Positions 35,193 through 45,874 of a stretch of 64,000 bases of DNA are shown in pieces (the first letter of the stretch is position 1; every line of letters starts with the position of its first letter). The DNA is from Erythroxylum novogranatense (Eukaryota > Streptophyta > Magnoliopsida > Malpighiales > Erythroxylaceae). The DNA lies in NCBI GenBank assembly GCA_029891385.1, contig CM057228.1:53965783-54029782 (forward strand). Reading direction: 5' to 3'. The position numbers and the translations under genes were made by a program. A model generated the notes under the pieces. The model did no database searches, had not been told where the DNA came from, and was given only the letters and a program-made list of their open reading frames with translations.

Positions 35193-36265
35193 TGAAGTGA
35201 ATCACACGTTAATACAGCACTTAGAAAACAATAATAGAATGCACAAGAAGGGGGGGTTGAATTGCGTATTCCCCTCTTTATAAGTCTTTTCGAATTACTT
35301 GTTAGAAATAAAATCTTTCTGAATTTTTATTTATTCCGATTGATCAAACTTCTCAATACTATGTATATGAGCGAGTAAGTAATGATAAAATTTGAAACTA
35401 AAACGAAATAGAGTAAGAGTGGTAGACACGCGGATTTATCCCGATTCACCCCAAACCGCGCTACGTCCGGTCCTCGAGTTTCTTCCGAGATTTCACTATC
35501 TCTTCAATCGTTCTAAGTATTCTTTCACGAGCCTCTTCGGTCTCTACAACCAAGATTCTTTCACACTTAGCCTCTGCAGTTATCTCATACACCTTTTCTT
35601 TTCGGAAAAATATTTGAACACTTTGTTACAAGAAGATAAGACTCACTAGTTTGCACTTAATCGCTTTTCACTTTGTGTAATTTTTCTAAGATCAATGACT
35701 TTTCGGTTTCGACTTCGACTTGAATTTATAGCCTTCGCCTCTAATCGCTTCTCGATTCTTGATTCTTGAATCTTTAATCTTTAAAGAAAGCAGTTAATCA
35801 GTTGAGTTCAGAACTAACTCGAACTAACTCTTGCGTCTGTTTCTTTACTTGCCTCGCATCGCTTCATATTTGCGTCGCTTTGCTTTTGCGTCTGCGTCTC
35901 GCTTTGCATTTCGCAGCGTATCGTCTGCTTTTTGCATTCGCGTCTGCGTCTGCTTTGCAATTGTGCGTCTCGTGGCTCGCTTTGCATTAGCGTCTGCGTC
36001 GCTTTGTATTTGCGTCTGCGTCTGCGCTGCATTTTGCGTATGCGCTTTTGCATTTGCGTCTGCGTCTGCTTTGCATTTGCGCGTCTGCGTCTGCTTTGCA
36101 TTTGCGTCTGCGTCTGCTTTGCATTTGAGTCTGCGTCTGCTTTGTATTTGCGTCTGCGTCTGTTTTGCATTTGCGTCTGCGTCTGCTTTGTTTTTCTTGT
36201 ATATGATCTCTCTTTGTTTGTTATACATCAAAATCATTTTTATGTAAAGTCATTTTGACTTAACA
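35193..36265 (-). repeat. 3' LTR of the Copia element
   Basis: It starts TGAAGTGAATCACACG and ends 'ttgacttaaca' in + orientation, 1073 bp. It matches 43757-44810 along its length and includes a 23-bp minisatellite. On the minus strand it follows the polypurine tract. Confidence 0.9.
35870..36190. repeat. 23-bp minisatellite in the 3' LTR
   Basis: About a dozen units of 'tttgcatttgcgtctgcg' plus 'tctgc' with small variants. Because 23 is not a multiple of 3, all three frames cycle through the same peptides. This yields long stop-free frames on both strands rich in Arg, Ala-Asp and Gln-Thr. They are compositional artefacts, not proteins. Confidence 0.85.
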
Positions 36266-36279
36266 ATCTCCCCCTTTTT
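36266..36279 (-). other. Polypurine tract of the Copia element
   Basis: AAAAAGGGGGAGAT on the minus strand ends exactly where the 3' LTR begins, as needed for plus-strand DNA priming. Confidence 0.85.
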
Positions 36280-38960
36280 GAATATAACAAATTACATACA
36301 AGAAAAGAAAACAGAACAAAGTAAATTTACAGATTTTGCAAAGTAGAAAAAAACTTATCTTCTTCCTTTCTTCGTCTGTTGTGGTCACACCTTCTTTGTC
36401 GAACATCCTCTCCTTTTTCATTGATTATCTTCTTTCCCGCTTCTCCCTATTTGTTATAATCAAAAATGATTAACGATTCTGGGTCTTCAGCAGTTCTGCT
36501 ATCATCTTTCTCAGATCATTCACCGTCTCCTTCATGTCGTTGAGTTCACCTCGTAATCTGCTAACTTCATCTGGTGGATCAACCGACGAAGAGGCTTGAT
36601 CAACTTCTGCTGATGGAGGAGCGAAAGGAATTGAAGTAGTGTAAGCATCAGAGGATGGGATGTAGTCTTCATTGATCTCAAAGGTAGGTAGACATTTCAA
36701 CTTCAGGAAGATCTAAATCAAAGGAGTAAGCGATGTCGAATCGTCTTCCTTGCAGGGTAGAAGCTTGTGCTTCAATAGACGAGTGTATTAGACAAAGGGC
36801 TAATCGAAGAACTGTCTGAACGAGAAATTCATAAATGTTCTCGTTTTATTCTTCCCCATGGACGGTCTTCCTCACTATTAGTATGGCTGCTGCATTTCGC
36901 TTTTTATCGACTTCGTGCGCGTGCATGCTTCATCAATTTTTCGCACCTCTTCGTAATTTGATCTGCACGATGATCATCACTAGCATCATCTTCAGGATAT
37001 AATTTTGATTTCCCCTGGTAAAATCTTTTGGGTATCTTGGTGTATATCCGTGCAACCATTATCTCTGTATTTTTAGTGATTGGGAAAATAGTACACGATG
37101 GTAGGGACGTTTTGTAGGATATGGCATAGTAGCAAAGAAATCCCAAAGTATCATAGAAGATCTTTTCGTCTTCTTTGAGTAACTCCCATGTGTTATGATT
37201 AATCACCATAGGTTGTACCACGCCTACTATCTTCTTCATCGGTTGAACAACGATTGCAATAGCAGTCTTACGTCTGCAATCGCTTCCACCATTTTGATCT
37301 TCAACTTCTATTTCCTCAAAACTTGTGGTAGTTGTATACCATTAGACACGGTTTATCATCCTCCGAATCGACATCTGCTGTTGCTTCTTGATGTGCTTCA
37401 TTAGGAGTCATCTGGTAGGGCTTTCATCTATCGGCTCCTCTGTTGAGCAACAGTGTTTCTGAACCGTGTTTTCTTTAGTTGGTTCTTCTTTTGTTGAACA
37501 ATAGGGTATCTGAATCGTAAATTGCTCACACATTTCTACTTGAACAGTATTAATAGTTTTTTTTTTCTGTTGACTAACGTCCTCAGCAGTTGAAATGATC
37601 TTCTTTCGACTAACCTTCTTAGTCTTTTTCTCTGCTTCAGTTAGTTTTACTGATTTCTTCGTTGGAGATTTTCTTTTCTCAGATGTTGCTTTTCTCTTCC
37701 TCTCAGTCTCTTTGGATTTTCTGGCCGTATCTTCTTCCATAATAGAGACTAAGGATCTTGTGGCTCTGGGTGCACAAGATTTAGAAGTTTCTTCTCGACT
37801 CTGTTCTCTGGCAATCTTTTCTTCCTGTTGCCTCAGAGTCCTAATTCTTGGTGATCTCTTTGCTTTTTTCACAACTTCGTTCAACTGACTTTCTCCTTGT
37901 CTCTTTGGCGCACTTTGTTTTGTCCTCTGAGATTGGCTTTCTTTGAAAAGAGGACTCGCCATTTTCATGAGAGGTCTACCTAGCACTCTCCTTAGTTCAG
38001 AAGATGGGTGATTTGATACTCATGGAGATCGAGAACTTGAGACAGAGTCTTCTTCAATAAACACTCCCCTCGGTTCTTGACTTCCTTGAAGAGTCGGCTT
38101 GGTCTTTGTCTCTCGTGTTCGCACCCATTCGCCGTATCGTGTGTGCATCGATCTTGCTCTTCACAGAACAGTTTGTTCGATACTGTAGTGCATTTAATAT
38201 TGATTCCTTAAAATCCTCGTCAAAATCATACCATAAGGATAACTGGTAGTTTCCTTTAACCCTTAACCATATAGTGAAAGATTAAGAAGGGTAAATCTAT
38301 GGGGCTTCGATTGATGGGTAGAAACAGACATTGTTCATCCAGAGTGGTCACTAAATGTCTTGAACCGACTGGGTAGAATGCAATTAAACAAAATTGCGTG
38401 AAGCACCCTAGCCTTCTGAATCAAATTTGATGTCTTCCTCTCCTTCGAGTTATTTGTGCCATATAGTTGCCTCTTGATATCTTCTTCTTTCATTCCGACC
38501 GAGGTCATCCATCCGCCTTAGTAGACAATTTCTCACCAACTGATGGACGATCGGTCACCTTCTTTATCAAATCCTTTGTGACAAGAATGATATTCTCTAC
38601 AGAGGATACAATGGTGTTATCTATCGATGAGCGTTCTTCCGAACTCATATACTTCATTCAGATAGATCGGTTCTTGTATCGAAAGAAGTTCTTCCAACCA
38701 CTCTTATGATTTCGGTTCTACATCCATGCCGTCTCTTCTTAGTGACTCAAAGTCCACAAGTCTTCCATAAACCATGGTCGCTTCCATTGTATATAGTGAA
38801 AATATCTTCGGAGAACTTTTTGAGCGAAATATTTTGAGAGAATTGGTAAAGCGAAATGAATCGTCAGAGATGATGAAAAGATCGCTATAATTTCATCTTG
38901 GTCTACATATAGGGTTATGGTCCGGTGGGTTCTAGAATCATTAAGAACCTCGAGATTATC
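36280..38960 (-). pseudogene. Extra (env-position) region of the Sirevirus-like Copia element
   Basis: About 2.7 kb on the minus strand between RNase H and the PPT is not needed for a standard Copia element. It carries partial coding frames. Near 38500-38760 a degraded segment resembles the 'putative plant transposon protein' domain found in Sirevirus extra ORFs (tentative). 37408-37986 encodes a long Lys/Arg/Ser/Glu-rich stretch. 36904-37239 encodes a globular-looking piece with YDTLGFLCYYAI. 36470-36700 ends in a predicted coiled coil (LRGELNDMKETVNDLRKMI). This order fits the env-like gene of SIRE1-type elements. No signal peptide or transmembrane segment is evident, and frameshifts prevent one protein. 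The function is not known. Confidence 0.55.
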
Positions 38961-38999
38961 GATTTTTCCTCCAAAATCTTTTTGTGAGAGAAGTTACCG

Positions 39000-40860
39000 G
39001 TGTAACTCAATGTAACTAACGCCGTTAGTTTCCACGTTATTTTAGCTTCGACCGCTCATTTAACATCACCATGTTAAGATTGCGTCTTATCTTTTAAAAC
39101 CGTTCTTCACTTAGTGGTTTAGTGAAGATGTCCGCCCTTGAAGTTCTGTTTCAACAAACCGTAGAAGCACCACTTTCCTCTGAACATAATCTCTCAAGAA
39201 ATGATGTCGACTTCTATATGCTTCACTCGGAATGTGAATTGGATTCTTTGATAGATTTATTCTTATTGGTGTTGTCGCAATAAATTGGAATCTCCTCCTC
39301 TTTAATCGAATAGTCTTCAAGTCGATACTTGATCCACGGCGTCGTGAGCAAAGAAACATGCGGCGGACATATATATTCGCTTCACGGTTGATAGAGCAAT
39401 TGAGCTTTGTCTCTTGCTTGACCAGAGACTAGATTTCCTCGAGAAAATGACATCCTCCACTTGTGCTTTTCTTTCGATTCTGTCTCCCGGCATAGTCCGC
39501 ATCGCAATATCCAATTAACCTGAAATCTTTACCTTTCTCAAACATTAAGCAAAGATCAGTAGTACCTGCGAGATATCTCAAAATTCTTTTAACAACAATA
39601 AAATGAGACTCTCTAGGATCGGCTTGAAATCTTGCACACAAGCATACTGAGCAATGAATATCGTGTCTACTTAACATGAAGATACAAGAAAGAGCCGATC
39701 ATCCTCTATATAGGGTTTGATCCACCTTCTTACCAAGTTCGTCTTTTGACAAAAGGTTTGAAGGATGCATCGGAGTTGCCATAGGCTTCACATTATTCAA
39801 ATCAAACTTATTCAACAACTCTTTCACATACTTTTGTTGATGAATGAAGATCTTCTCTTTGGTCTGTTTAACTTGCAACCCAAGAAAGAACTTTAACTCG
39901 CCCATCATACTCATTTCAAATTCTTTCTTCATTAGGCTCTCAAACTTTAAACACAACTCTTTTGAAGTAGCACCAAAAATGATATCATCAACGTAGATCT
40001 GTACTAAGATAAAATCATTCTGAACATTCTTTCTAAAGAGCGTCTTATCAACTTAACCTCTACTGAAACCATTCTCTATTAGGAAGATACTCAGACGATC
40101 ATACCAAGCTTTAGGAGCTTGCTTCAGACCGTATAAGGCTTTGTGAAGTCTATAGACATAGTCTGGTTTTTTAACATCTTCAAAGCCAGGTGGTTGTTTC
40201 ACATACACCTCTTCATCTATAAAACCATTCAGAAATGCACTCTTAACATCCATCTGAAACAACTTTATATCATGACAGATCGCATATGCTAACAAAATCC
40301 TTATAGCTTCAAGTCTCGCCTTTGGAGCATATGTTTCATTGTAGTCTATTCCTTCTTGCTGATTATAGCCTTGTGCTACTAATCTAGCCTTATTACGACT
40401 CACCCTACCTGATTCGTCTAACTTATTCTTGAAAACCCATCTGGTTCCAATAATGGATTTCTTAAAAGGTTTTGGGACTAAGGACCAGACGTTATTTCTA
40501 GTAAATTGATTCAGCTCCTCTTGTATGGCTAACACCCAAGCTTCGTCTTGAAGAGCTTCCTCAACCTTCTTAGGCTCTACTTCAGAGATAAAAGCTACAT
40601 TAGCTTCTCTTCTGAATCTGGACCTTGTCCTAACTCCTTCTGAGGTGTCACCGATAACTAGTTCTTCTGGATGAGAACTTTTATATCTCCAATTTCTTCT
40701 TAGTTCTATAGTTTCTGGAATATCTTCAACCTTGTTCTCATGAGTGTCTGACGAGGGAGTTTCTAAGGTATCATCTAAGTTCTTTGAAGGACCTTCATTC
40801 TCCACGTCATCTTCCTTATGGGGTTGAGAATTATCATCAAACTTGACATGGATCGTCTCT
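39000..40860 (-). pseudogene. Copia reverse transcriptase and RNase H, frameshifted
   Basis: On the minus strand the main RT block (40053-40805) carries WVFKNKLDESGRVSRNKARL, GYNQQEGIDYNETYAPKAR, LFQMDVKSAFLNG and ALYGLKQAPKAWYDRL. A frameshift lies just before the catalytic YVDDIIFG (about 39985-40010). The next piece (39699-39956) continues MSMMGELKFFLGLQV. RNase H follows at 39429-39677 with VKRILRYLAGT and GYCDADYAG, then breaks again at 39317-39514 and 39111-39359. The domain order and motifs are typical of Sirevirus-class Copia. The active-site aspartates remain, but no continuous polyprotein exists. Confidence 0.9.
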
Positions 40861-40999
40861 TCAACAGTCTTTTAAGTCAAGTTGTAAACTCAAACGTTTT
40901 GAGCGATAATGAGTAGCCTAGGAAGATTCTGGATAGGTCTTGAATCGAATTTATCCAATGACTCTTTCAGTATTCGAGAAAGGAACATTTGCACCCAAA

Positions 41000-41910
41000 T
41001 AGATGAAAGTAAGATATGCTTGGTCTTCTTCCATTCCATAACTCGTAAGGAGTCTTCTTCAACATAGGTCGCAACATGATCCTATTCTGAATATAGCATG
41101 TCAGTATTCACGACTTCCTTGAAATACTTAGGAAGATTCGTCTCACATAGCATTGTCCTTGCTATCTCTTGAATCGTCCTATTCTTTCTTTCAACAACTT
41201 CATTTTGTTGTGGAGTTCTAGGGGCTGAGAAGTTGTGGGAAATTCCATTCTCCTCACAGTATACTCTAAACTTCTCATTTTCAAATTCTCCACCATGGTC
41301 ACTCCCCGACATCAAGCTATGGACATTCCTTTTCATTCAGTAACTTTCGGATAAGATTCTAAAGCACTTAAAAGACTCATCTTTGTGTGATAAAAACAAT
41401 ATCCAACAAAATCGAGTAAAGTCATCAACAATGAAGAGTCCATATTTCTTTCTACCAAGACTTAATGTCCTTGTAGGACCAAATAAATCCATATGTAACA
41501 GATTCTAAAGGTCTTGATGAGGTTACAAAACTTTTAGAGAAAGAGGTTTTAACTTGTTTTCATTTCAAACAATTTTCACGAAAAGTTCTTTGTCAAAACT
41601 TATTTTGGCAAACCTCTTACCAAATCATGTTTTACCAATTTTGAAATATGTTTCAAAGAGACATGACCTAGCTTTTTATGCCAGATTAGTCTTTCTTCTT
41701 GAAGATAGAAAACATGAAATATTTTGTTTTGAAAATCTTCTAAATTGATTTTGTAAAGGTTGTTTCTTCTCTTGGCAGAGAAAAGTATAGACCCATCTTT
41801 GTTTCGACTTCGCAAAGATTTTGATTGAATGTAGCTGTGAAACCGAATCACACAATTGATCGACGCTAATCAAGTTATGCTTTAGACCATCAACAAGCAA
41901 GACATTATTT
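41000..41910 (-). pseudogene. Copia integrase region, frameshifted
   Basis: The gag-pre-integrase segment (41600-41851) includes LIWHKKLGHVSLKHISKL, part of the HHCC zinc-binding N-terminus. The catalytic core part (41082-41336) includes SDHGGEFENEKF and SAPRTPQQNEVVERKNRTIQ, with the D and E of the DDE triad. The stretch between them (41340-41590) is broken by frameshifts. Confidence 0.88.
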
Positions 41911-42689
41911 ATGCATGCAAAGGAATCTTTACCTATTTTCCGATTCCAATAATTTTGCCTGCTGGTTGTCTCGAAAGTTCTTGATCCTCCTTCTTATCTT
42001 GAAGGTCTAGGAACATAGACCTTCTTCCCGTCATGTGTCATGAGCATCCACTGCCTAAATACTAATGGTGCTTGCCAGTATCTTCCAAGGAAGGATATCT
42101 GCAGGAGAAACTATTTTATTTCTTGGTACCCAAATTTTCTTGGGTCCTTTATGGTTAGTAGTATGCATATGATGTGATCTATGATGCATATTATTAGAAT
42201 GTTGATTAAAATGAATCATCCTATATCTTCTTTTTGAATGATGATTTTTACGAGACTAAATCTTGTTTCTGTAAACCCTAATCCGATCTTATCACTCGGA
42301 TGTCTACATTTTTCAAGCATCTCATTCATTTTCTTTGTACTTTTCGTGAAAGTAGCTAAATCAATGATAAATTCTTAATCCTTAGTTTAAGTTGATTAAT
42401 CTCTTACGATCTGTCTACAATTTTCTTTTATCTTCTAATTGTTTCTTTAAACAAACATTTTCTCTCTATTACCTCGGTATGTCTAATATTTTCTACATAC
42501 TTCTTCTTTAACAGATTTGTCTTGTTTCGAATAACATGAGAATCTTCTAACAATTCGAATAGGCATCATGCAAATTATCATAATCTGATTTTACCTCCTC
42601 ATCACTATCTTCCTCGGCCATTAGGCAAATGTTTGCATGTTCGATGACTCGGGCCGTGTCGATTCAGATGAATCTAGGTCCTCCCATGT

Positions 42690-43723
42690 TGCCATCATAC
42701 TTTTCTTGCCTTTCTACTCTTCTTTGGTTTCTTCTTGAGAGTAGGACAATCGGACTTATAGTGTCCAGTGGTTGCAGACCGGTAGCAAATGATGAAGACT
42801 TCTCGGTTTAGCTTCATCTTTCCCATTCTTTCGAATGTCGGTTCCCTCTGGGCTTTTTCTTCCACACGCGTCTTATCTTTACGAAATGAAAGATAATTCG
42901 TCATCTTCATCACTTGACTCTGATTCGGATTGACTGGAGTTATCATCCTTTGATTCTTCAATTTTCAAAGCTTTTGATGACTTCCTCCTTCTCTGAGTCT
43001 TATGATTCTTTTGTCCGGCCTTGAAGTTATTGACTTATCTCGCTTGGGCTTGTCTTGACGTTGAGTTCTACTTCATGAATCTTTAAGGATCCCAAAGAAC
43101 TCATCCAAACTTTAACACGCCAAGTCTTTGGCTTCAGACCGCAAAGAACTTTAGGTCTCCATCTCTTGGGAAGACTTCTTAGAATCTTTCGAACATGATC
43201 TTGATTGTTGTATGTCCTTCCAAGAGCTTTCAATCTATTGACAATTGTTTGAAATCTTCCAAACATTTGATCAATAGATTCTTCATCTTCCATCCTGAAA
43301 AGTTCATATTGATGCACAAGAATACTTATCTTGGATTCTTTAACTTGGCTTGTGCTTTCGAGCAATAGACAATGTGTCCCACATCTCTTTTGCAGTGTCA
43401 CAACCGTGCACTTTGTCATACTCGCTCCTGCTTAGGGCACATGTCAAGAAAAATTTCGCCTTTGAATTTAATTGTATTCTTTCTTTCTGATCAGCCGTCC
43501 ATCTATTCCACGGAATAGAATTGCCTTCTTCATCTACAGGTGTGTAAGATCCGTTCTCTATAACGTCCCAAAGGTCAACATTAGTAGATTCGATGAATAA
43601 CCGCATCCTATCTTTCCAGTAGTGATAGTCTTCTCCGTTGAATGCTGGAGGTCTAGTGACTGAGGCTCCTTCAGCGATGTATACATGTGACTCCGCCATT
43701 ATCTTTAATCCACACTTTGCCAA
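42690..43723 (-). pseudogene. Copia gag with altered zinc knuckle
   Basis: On the minus strand from about 43699, MAESHVYIAEGASVTRPPAF opens a gag of the DUF4219/UBN2 type. It continues with FNGEDYHYWKDRM, SKAKFFLTCALSRSEYDKV and, in the next frame, YELFRMEDEESIDQMFGRF and KILRSLPKRW. A frameshift lies near 43350. At about 42740-42785 the zinc knuckle reads CYRSATTGHYKSDC. The second cysteine of the CCHC box is serine, so zinc binding is probably lost. This gag form is characteristic of Sireviruses. Confidence 0.85.
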
Positions 43724-43742
43724 AGTGATTCTTGGATACCTT

Positions 43743-43754
43743 ACTCTGATACCA
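43743..43754 (-). other. Primer-binding site of the Copia element (tRNA-iMet)
   Basis: TGGTATCAGAGT on the minus strand lies two bases inside the 5' LTR end at 43757. It matches the iMet-tRNA 3' complement except at the last base. Confidence 0.88.
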
Positions 43755-43756
43755 AT

Positions 43757-44810
43757 TGAAGTGAATCACACGTTAATACAACACTTAGAAAACAATAATA
43801 GAATGCACGAGAAGGGGGGGTTGAATTGTATATTCCCCTCTTTATAAGTCTTTTCAGAATTACTTGTTAGAAATAAAAATCTTTACAGAATTTTTATTTA
43901 TTCCGATTGATCAAACTTCTCAATACTATGTATATGAGCGATAAGTAATGATAAAATTTGAAACTAAAAGCGAGATAGAGTAAGAGTGGTAGACACGCGG
44001 ATTTATCTGGTTCACTTAAACCGTGGGCTACGTCCGATCCTCGAGTTTCTTACGAGATTTCACTATCTCTTCAATCGTTACAAGTATTCTTTCACGAGCC
44101 TCTTCAGTCTCTACAACCAAGATTCTTTCACACTTAGCCTCTGCAGCTATCTCATACACCTTTTCTTTTCGAAAAATATTTGAACACTTTTCTGACAAAG
44201 AAGATAGACTCACTAGTTTGCACTTAATCGCTTTTCACTTTGTGTAAATTTTCTAATATCGTGACTTTTCAGGTTTTGACTTGACTTGAATTTATAGCCT
44301 TCGTCTCTAATCGCTTGATTCTTGAAACTTGAATATTTAATCTTTAAAAGCAGTTAATCAGTTGAGTTCAGAACTAACTCGAATCGACTCTTGCGTCTCA
44401 TTTCTTTACTTGCCTCAGATCCGCTTCTTATATTTGCGTCTGCTTTGCTTTTTGCGTCTGCGTCTGCTTTGCATTTGCGCGCCTGCGTCTGCTTTGCATT
44501 TGCGTCTGCGTCTGCTTTGTATTTGCGTCTGCGTCTGCTTTGCATTTGCGTCTGCGTCTGCTTTTGCATTTGCGTCTGCGTCTGCTTTGCATTTGCGCGT
44601 CTGCGTCTGCGTCTGCTTTGTATTTGCGTCTGTGTCTGCTTTGCATTTGAGTCTGCGTCTGCTTTGCATTTGGGTCTGCGTCTGCTTTGTATTTGGGTCT
44701 GCGTCTGCTTTGCATTTGCGTCTGCGTCTGCTTTGTTTTTCTTGTATATGATCTCTCTTTATTTGTTATACATCAAAATCATTTTTATGTAAAGTCATTT
44801 TGACTTAACA
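43757..44810 (-). repeat. 5' LTR of the Copia element
   Basis: This 1054-bp copy of the LTR at 35193-36265 has TGAAG at one end and TTAACA at the other. It abuts the PBS on the inside and the AATGT duplication on the outside. It carries the 23-bp minisatellite at about 44440-44735. Confidence 0.9.
44440..44735. repeat. 23-bp minisatellite in the 5' LTR
   Basis: Same unit family as at 35870-36190, with a different number and order of variants (for example 'gggtctgcg' versions near 44670-44700). The array appears to have changed independently in the two LTRs since insertion. Confidence 0.85.
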
Positions 44811-44815
44811 AATGT

Positions 44816-45874
44816 AAGATCTGTTACAATGTACAAGCTGTCCTTGGGAGAAAAACAAAGGAAACAAGCCAGGGGCAAGGGACCCTTCAGATCCTCTGTC
44901 CCCTTCGTCTGTCTCAACCTTGCCATATAAATAGATAGATGGTTGAGATTAAATGAGACTGGATTAGGACAAAGGAAACGAAACAGAAGATCATATACGA
45001 GCAAGACAAGGGACGGTATGAGAAATAAGATGCAGAGTGTGAGTGAATTGATGGACCAATAACAGAACAAAAGTGCCTGCCCTAAAATTCTATACTCGCT
45101 TGAATTAATATTGTTTGTTATTAAATATAATTCATTTGGTAGAATTGCTTTACCAAAACTAATGCCTCTTTATTAATTAGAGATATACTAAAAACAAGTA
45201 AAACTGAATCCATGCCTTCTTCTTGAATTCTAGTAAAACTGGATCAATGCCTTCTTGTTTAATTCTATCTCACCCTTTGTTATTGCTATTACTGTTCTTT
45301 GACTTTGATTTTCCTTGTTATCAATTGAATCCAGTAAAGTTGTTCTTTTTCATTAAAGGGAAACACAAGAACAAGCAACAGCTAACAGAGTCAGATTCTA
45401 GTATCATGCCAACTAATTTACATTATTTTCAATTATATAAAAGAGCTCGAATCTAAGAAATGAATGAATGGTAATCGTCTTTCAGTTCCTTCCATGTGCC
45501 ATTGTTCTTCTCTTCAATCCCCAAATCTCACTCAGCTCTCCTCCGTCAAATCCCTTTCCTCCTCAATTATTTCTAAGTTTCTAGGGTTTTCAAGTTTTAT
45601 TTTTTATTTTTAGTCCTTGAGCTTTGAGGAGAATCTTGTTCACTTTTCTTTTTCAGAGAATATAGACTCAAACTTTCCCTCACATTCTCATCCAATGCCT
45701 TCTCTTTTGACTTGGAAACTCCCGTCCTGAGATTTCTAAGGAGGCAATTTTTGTTTTTCTTTCCTCTCTTTCTCTTAGAGAGAGAAAGTGGGTATTGTTG
45801 CTTATCTGTCATTATCGTTATGTATTATCCATAATCTGATTAGAGAGAAGCAACACAGGGAAAGAGATATAGGG
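44816..45874. other. PDK1 upstream region and leader
   Basis: No separate gene is supported. A 35-bp tandem duplication ('agtaaaactg.atc.atgcc' type) spans 45197-45266. From about 45460 the sequence becomes CT-rich and probably covers the PDK1 promoter and 5' UTR. Short uORFs are possible: 45820-45834 (ATG TAT TAT CCA TAA), and an ATG near 45693 closing after 11 codons. Confidence 0.45.

Larger units (their letters stand above)
35193..44810 (-). mobile_element. Complete Sirevirus-like Copia retrotransposon, frameshifted (TSD AATGT)
   Basis: This is a 9.6-kb element between two LTRs of about 1.06 kb, flanked by perfect AATGT duplications (35188-35192 and 44811-44815). On the minus strand the order is 5' LTR, PBS, gag, integrase, RT, RNase H, an extra region, PPT and 3' LTR. 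Integrase before RT makes it Copia. The gag type, the long LTRs and a 2.8-kb region in env position point to the Sirevirus lineage. In the first 250 bp the LTRs differ by a handful of substitutions and about five 1-bp indels. That suggests a fairly recent insertion, yet the coding regions carry many frameshifts. It lies between the GINT1 3' end and the PDK1 promoter. Confidence 0.92.

Noticed and set aside
35814..36258. Long open frames on both strands giving Arg-rich, Ala-Asp-Ala-Asn and Gln-Thr peptides
   Set aside because: They are generated by the 23-bp minisatellite in the Copia LTR; the same occurs at 44354-44792. There is no start context, and all frames are open at once.
37595..37888. 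+ strand frame rich in Phe/Ser/Leu
   Set aside because: Antisense of the Lys/Arg/Glu-rich Copia extra region on the minus strand.
45788..45874. N-terminal extension of PDK1 by 29 codons
   Set aside because: Opens only at GTG; the ATG at 45875 gives [12 protein letters not shown], as in other plant PDK1 proteins.
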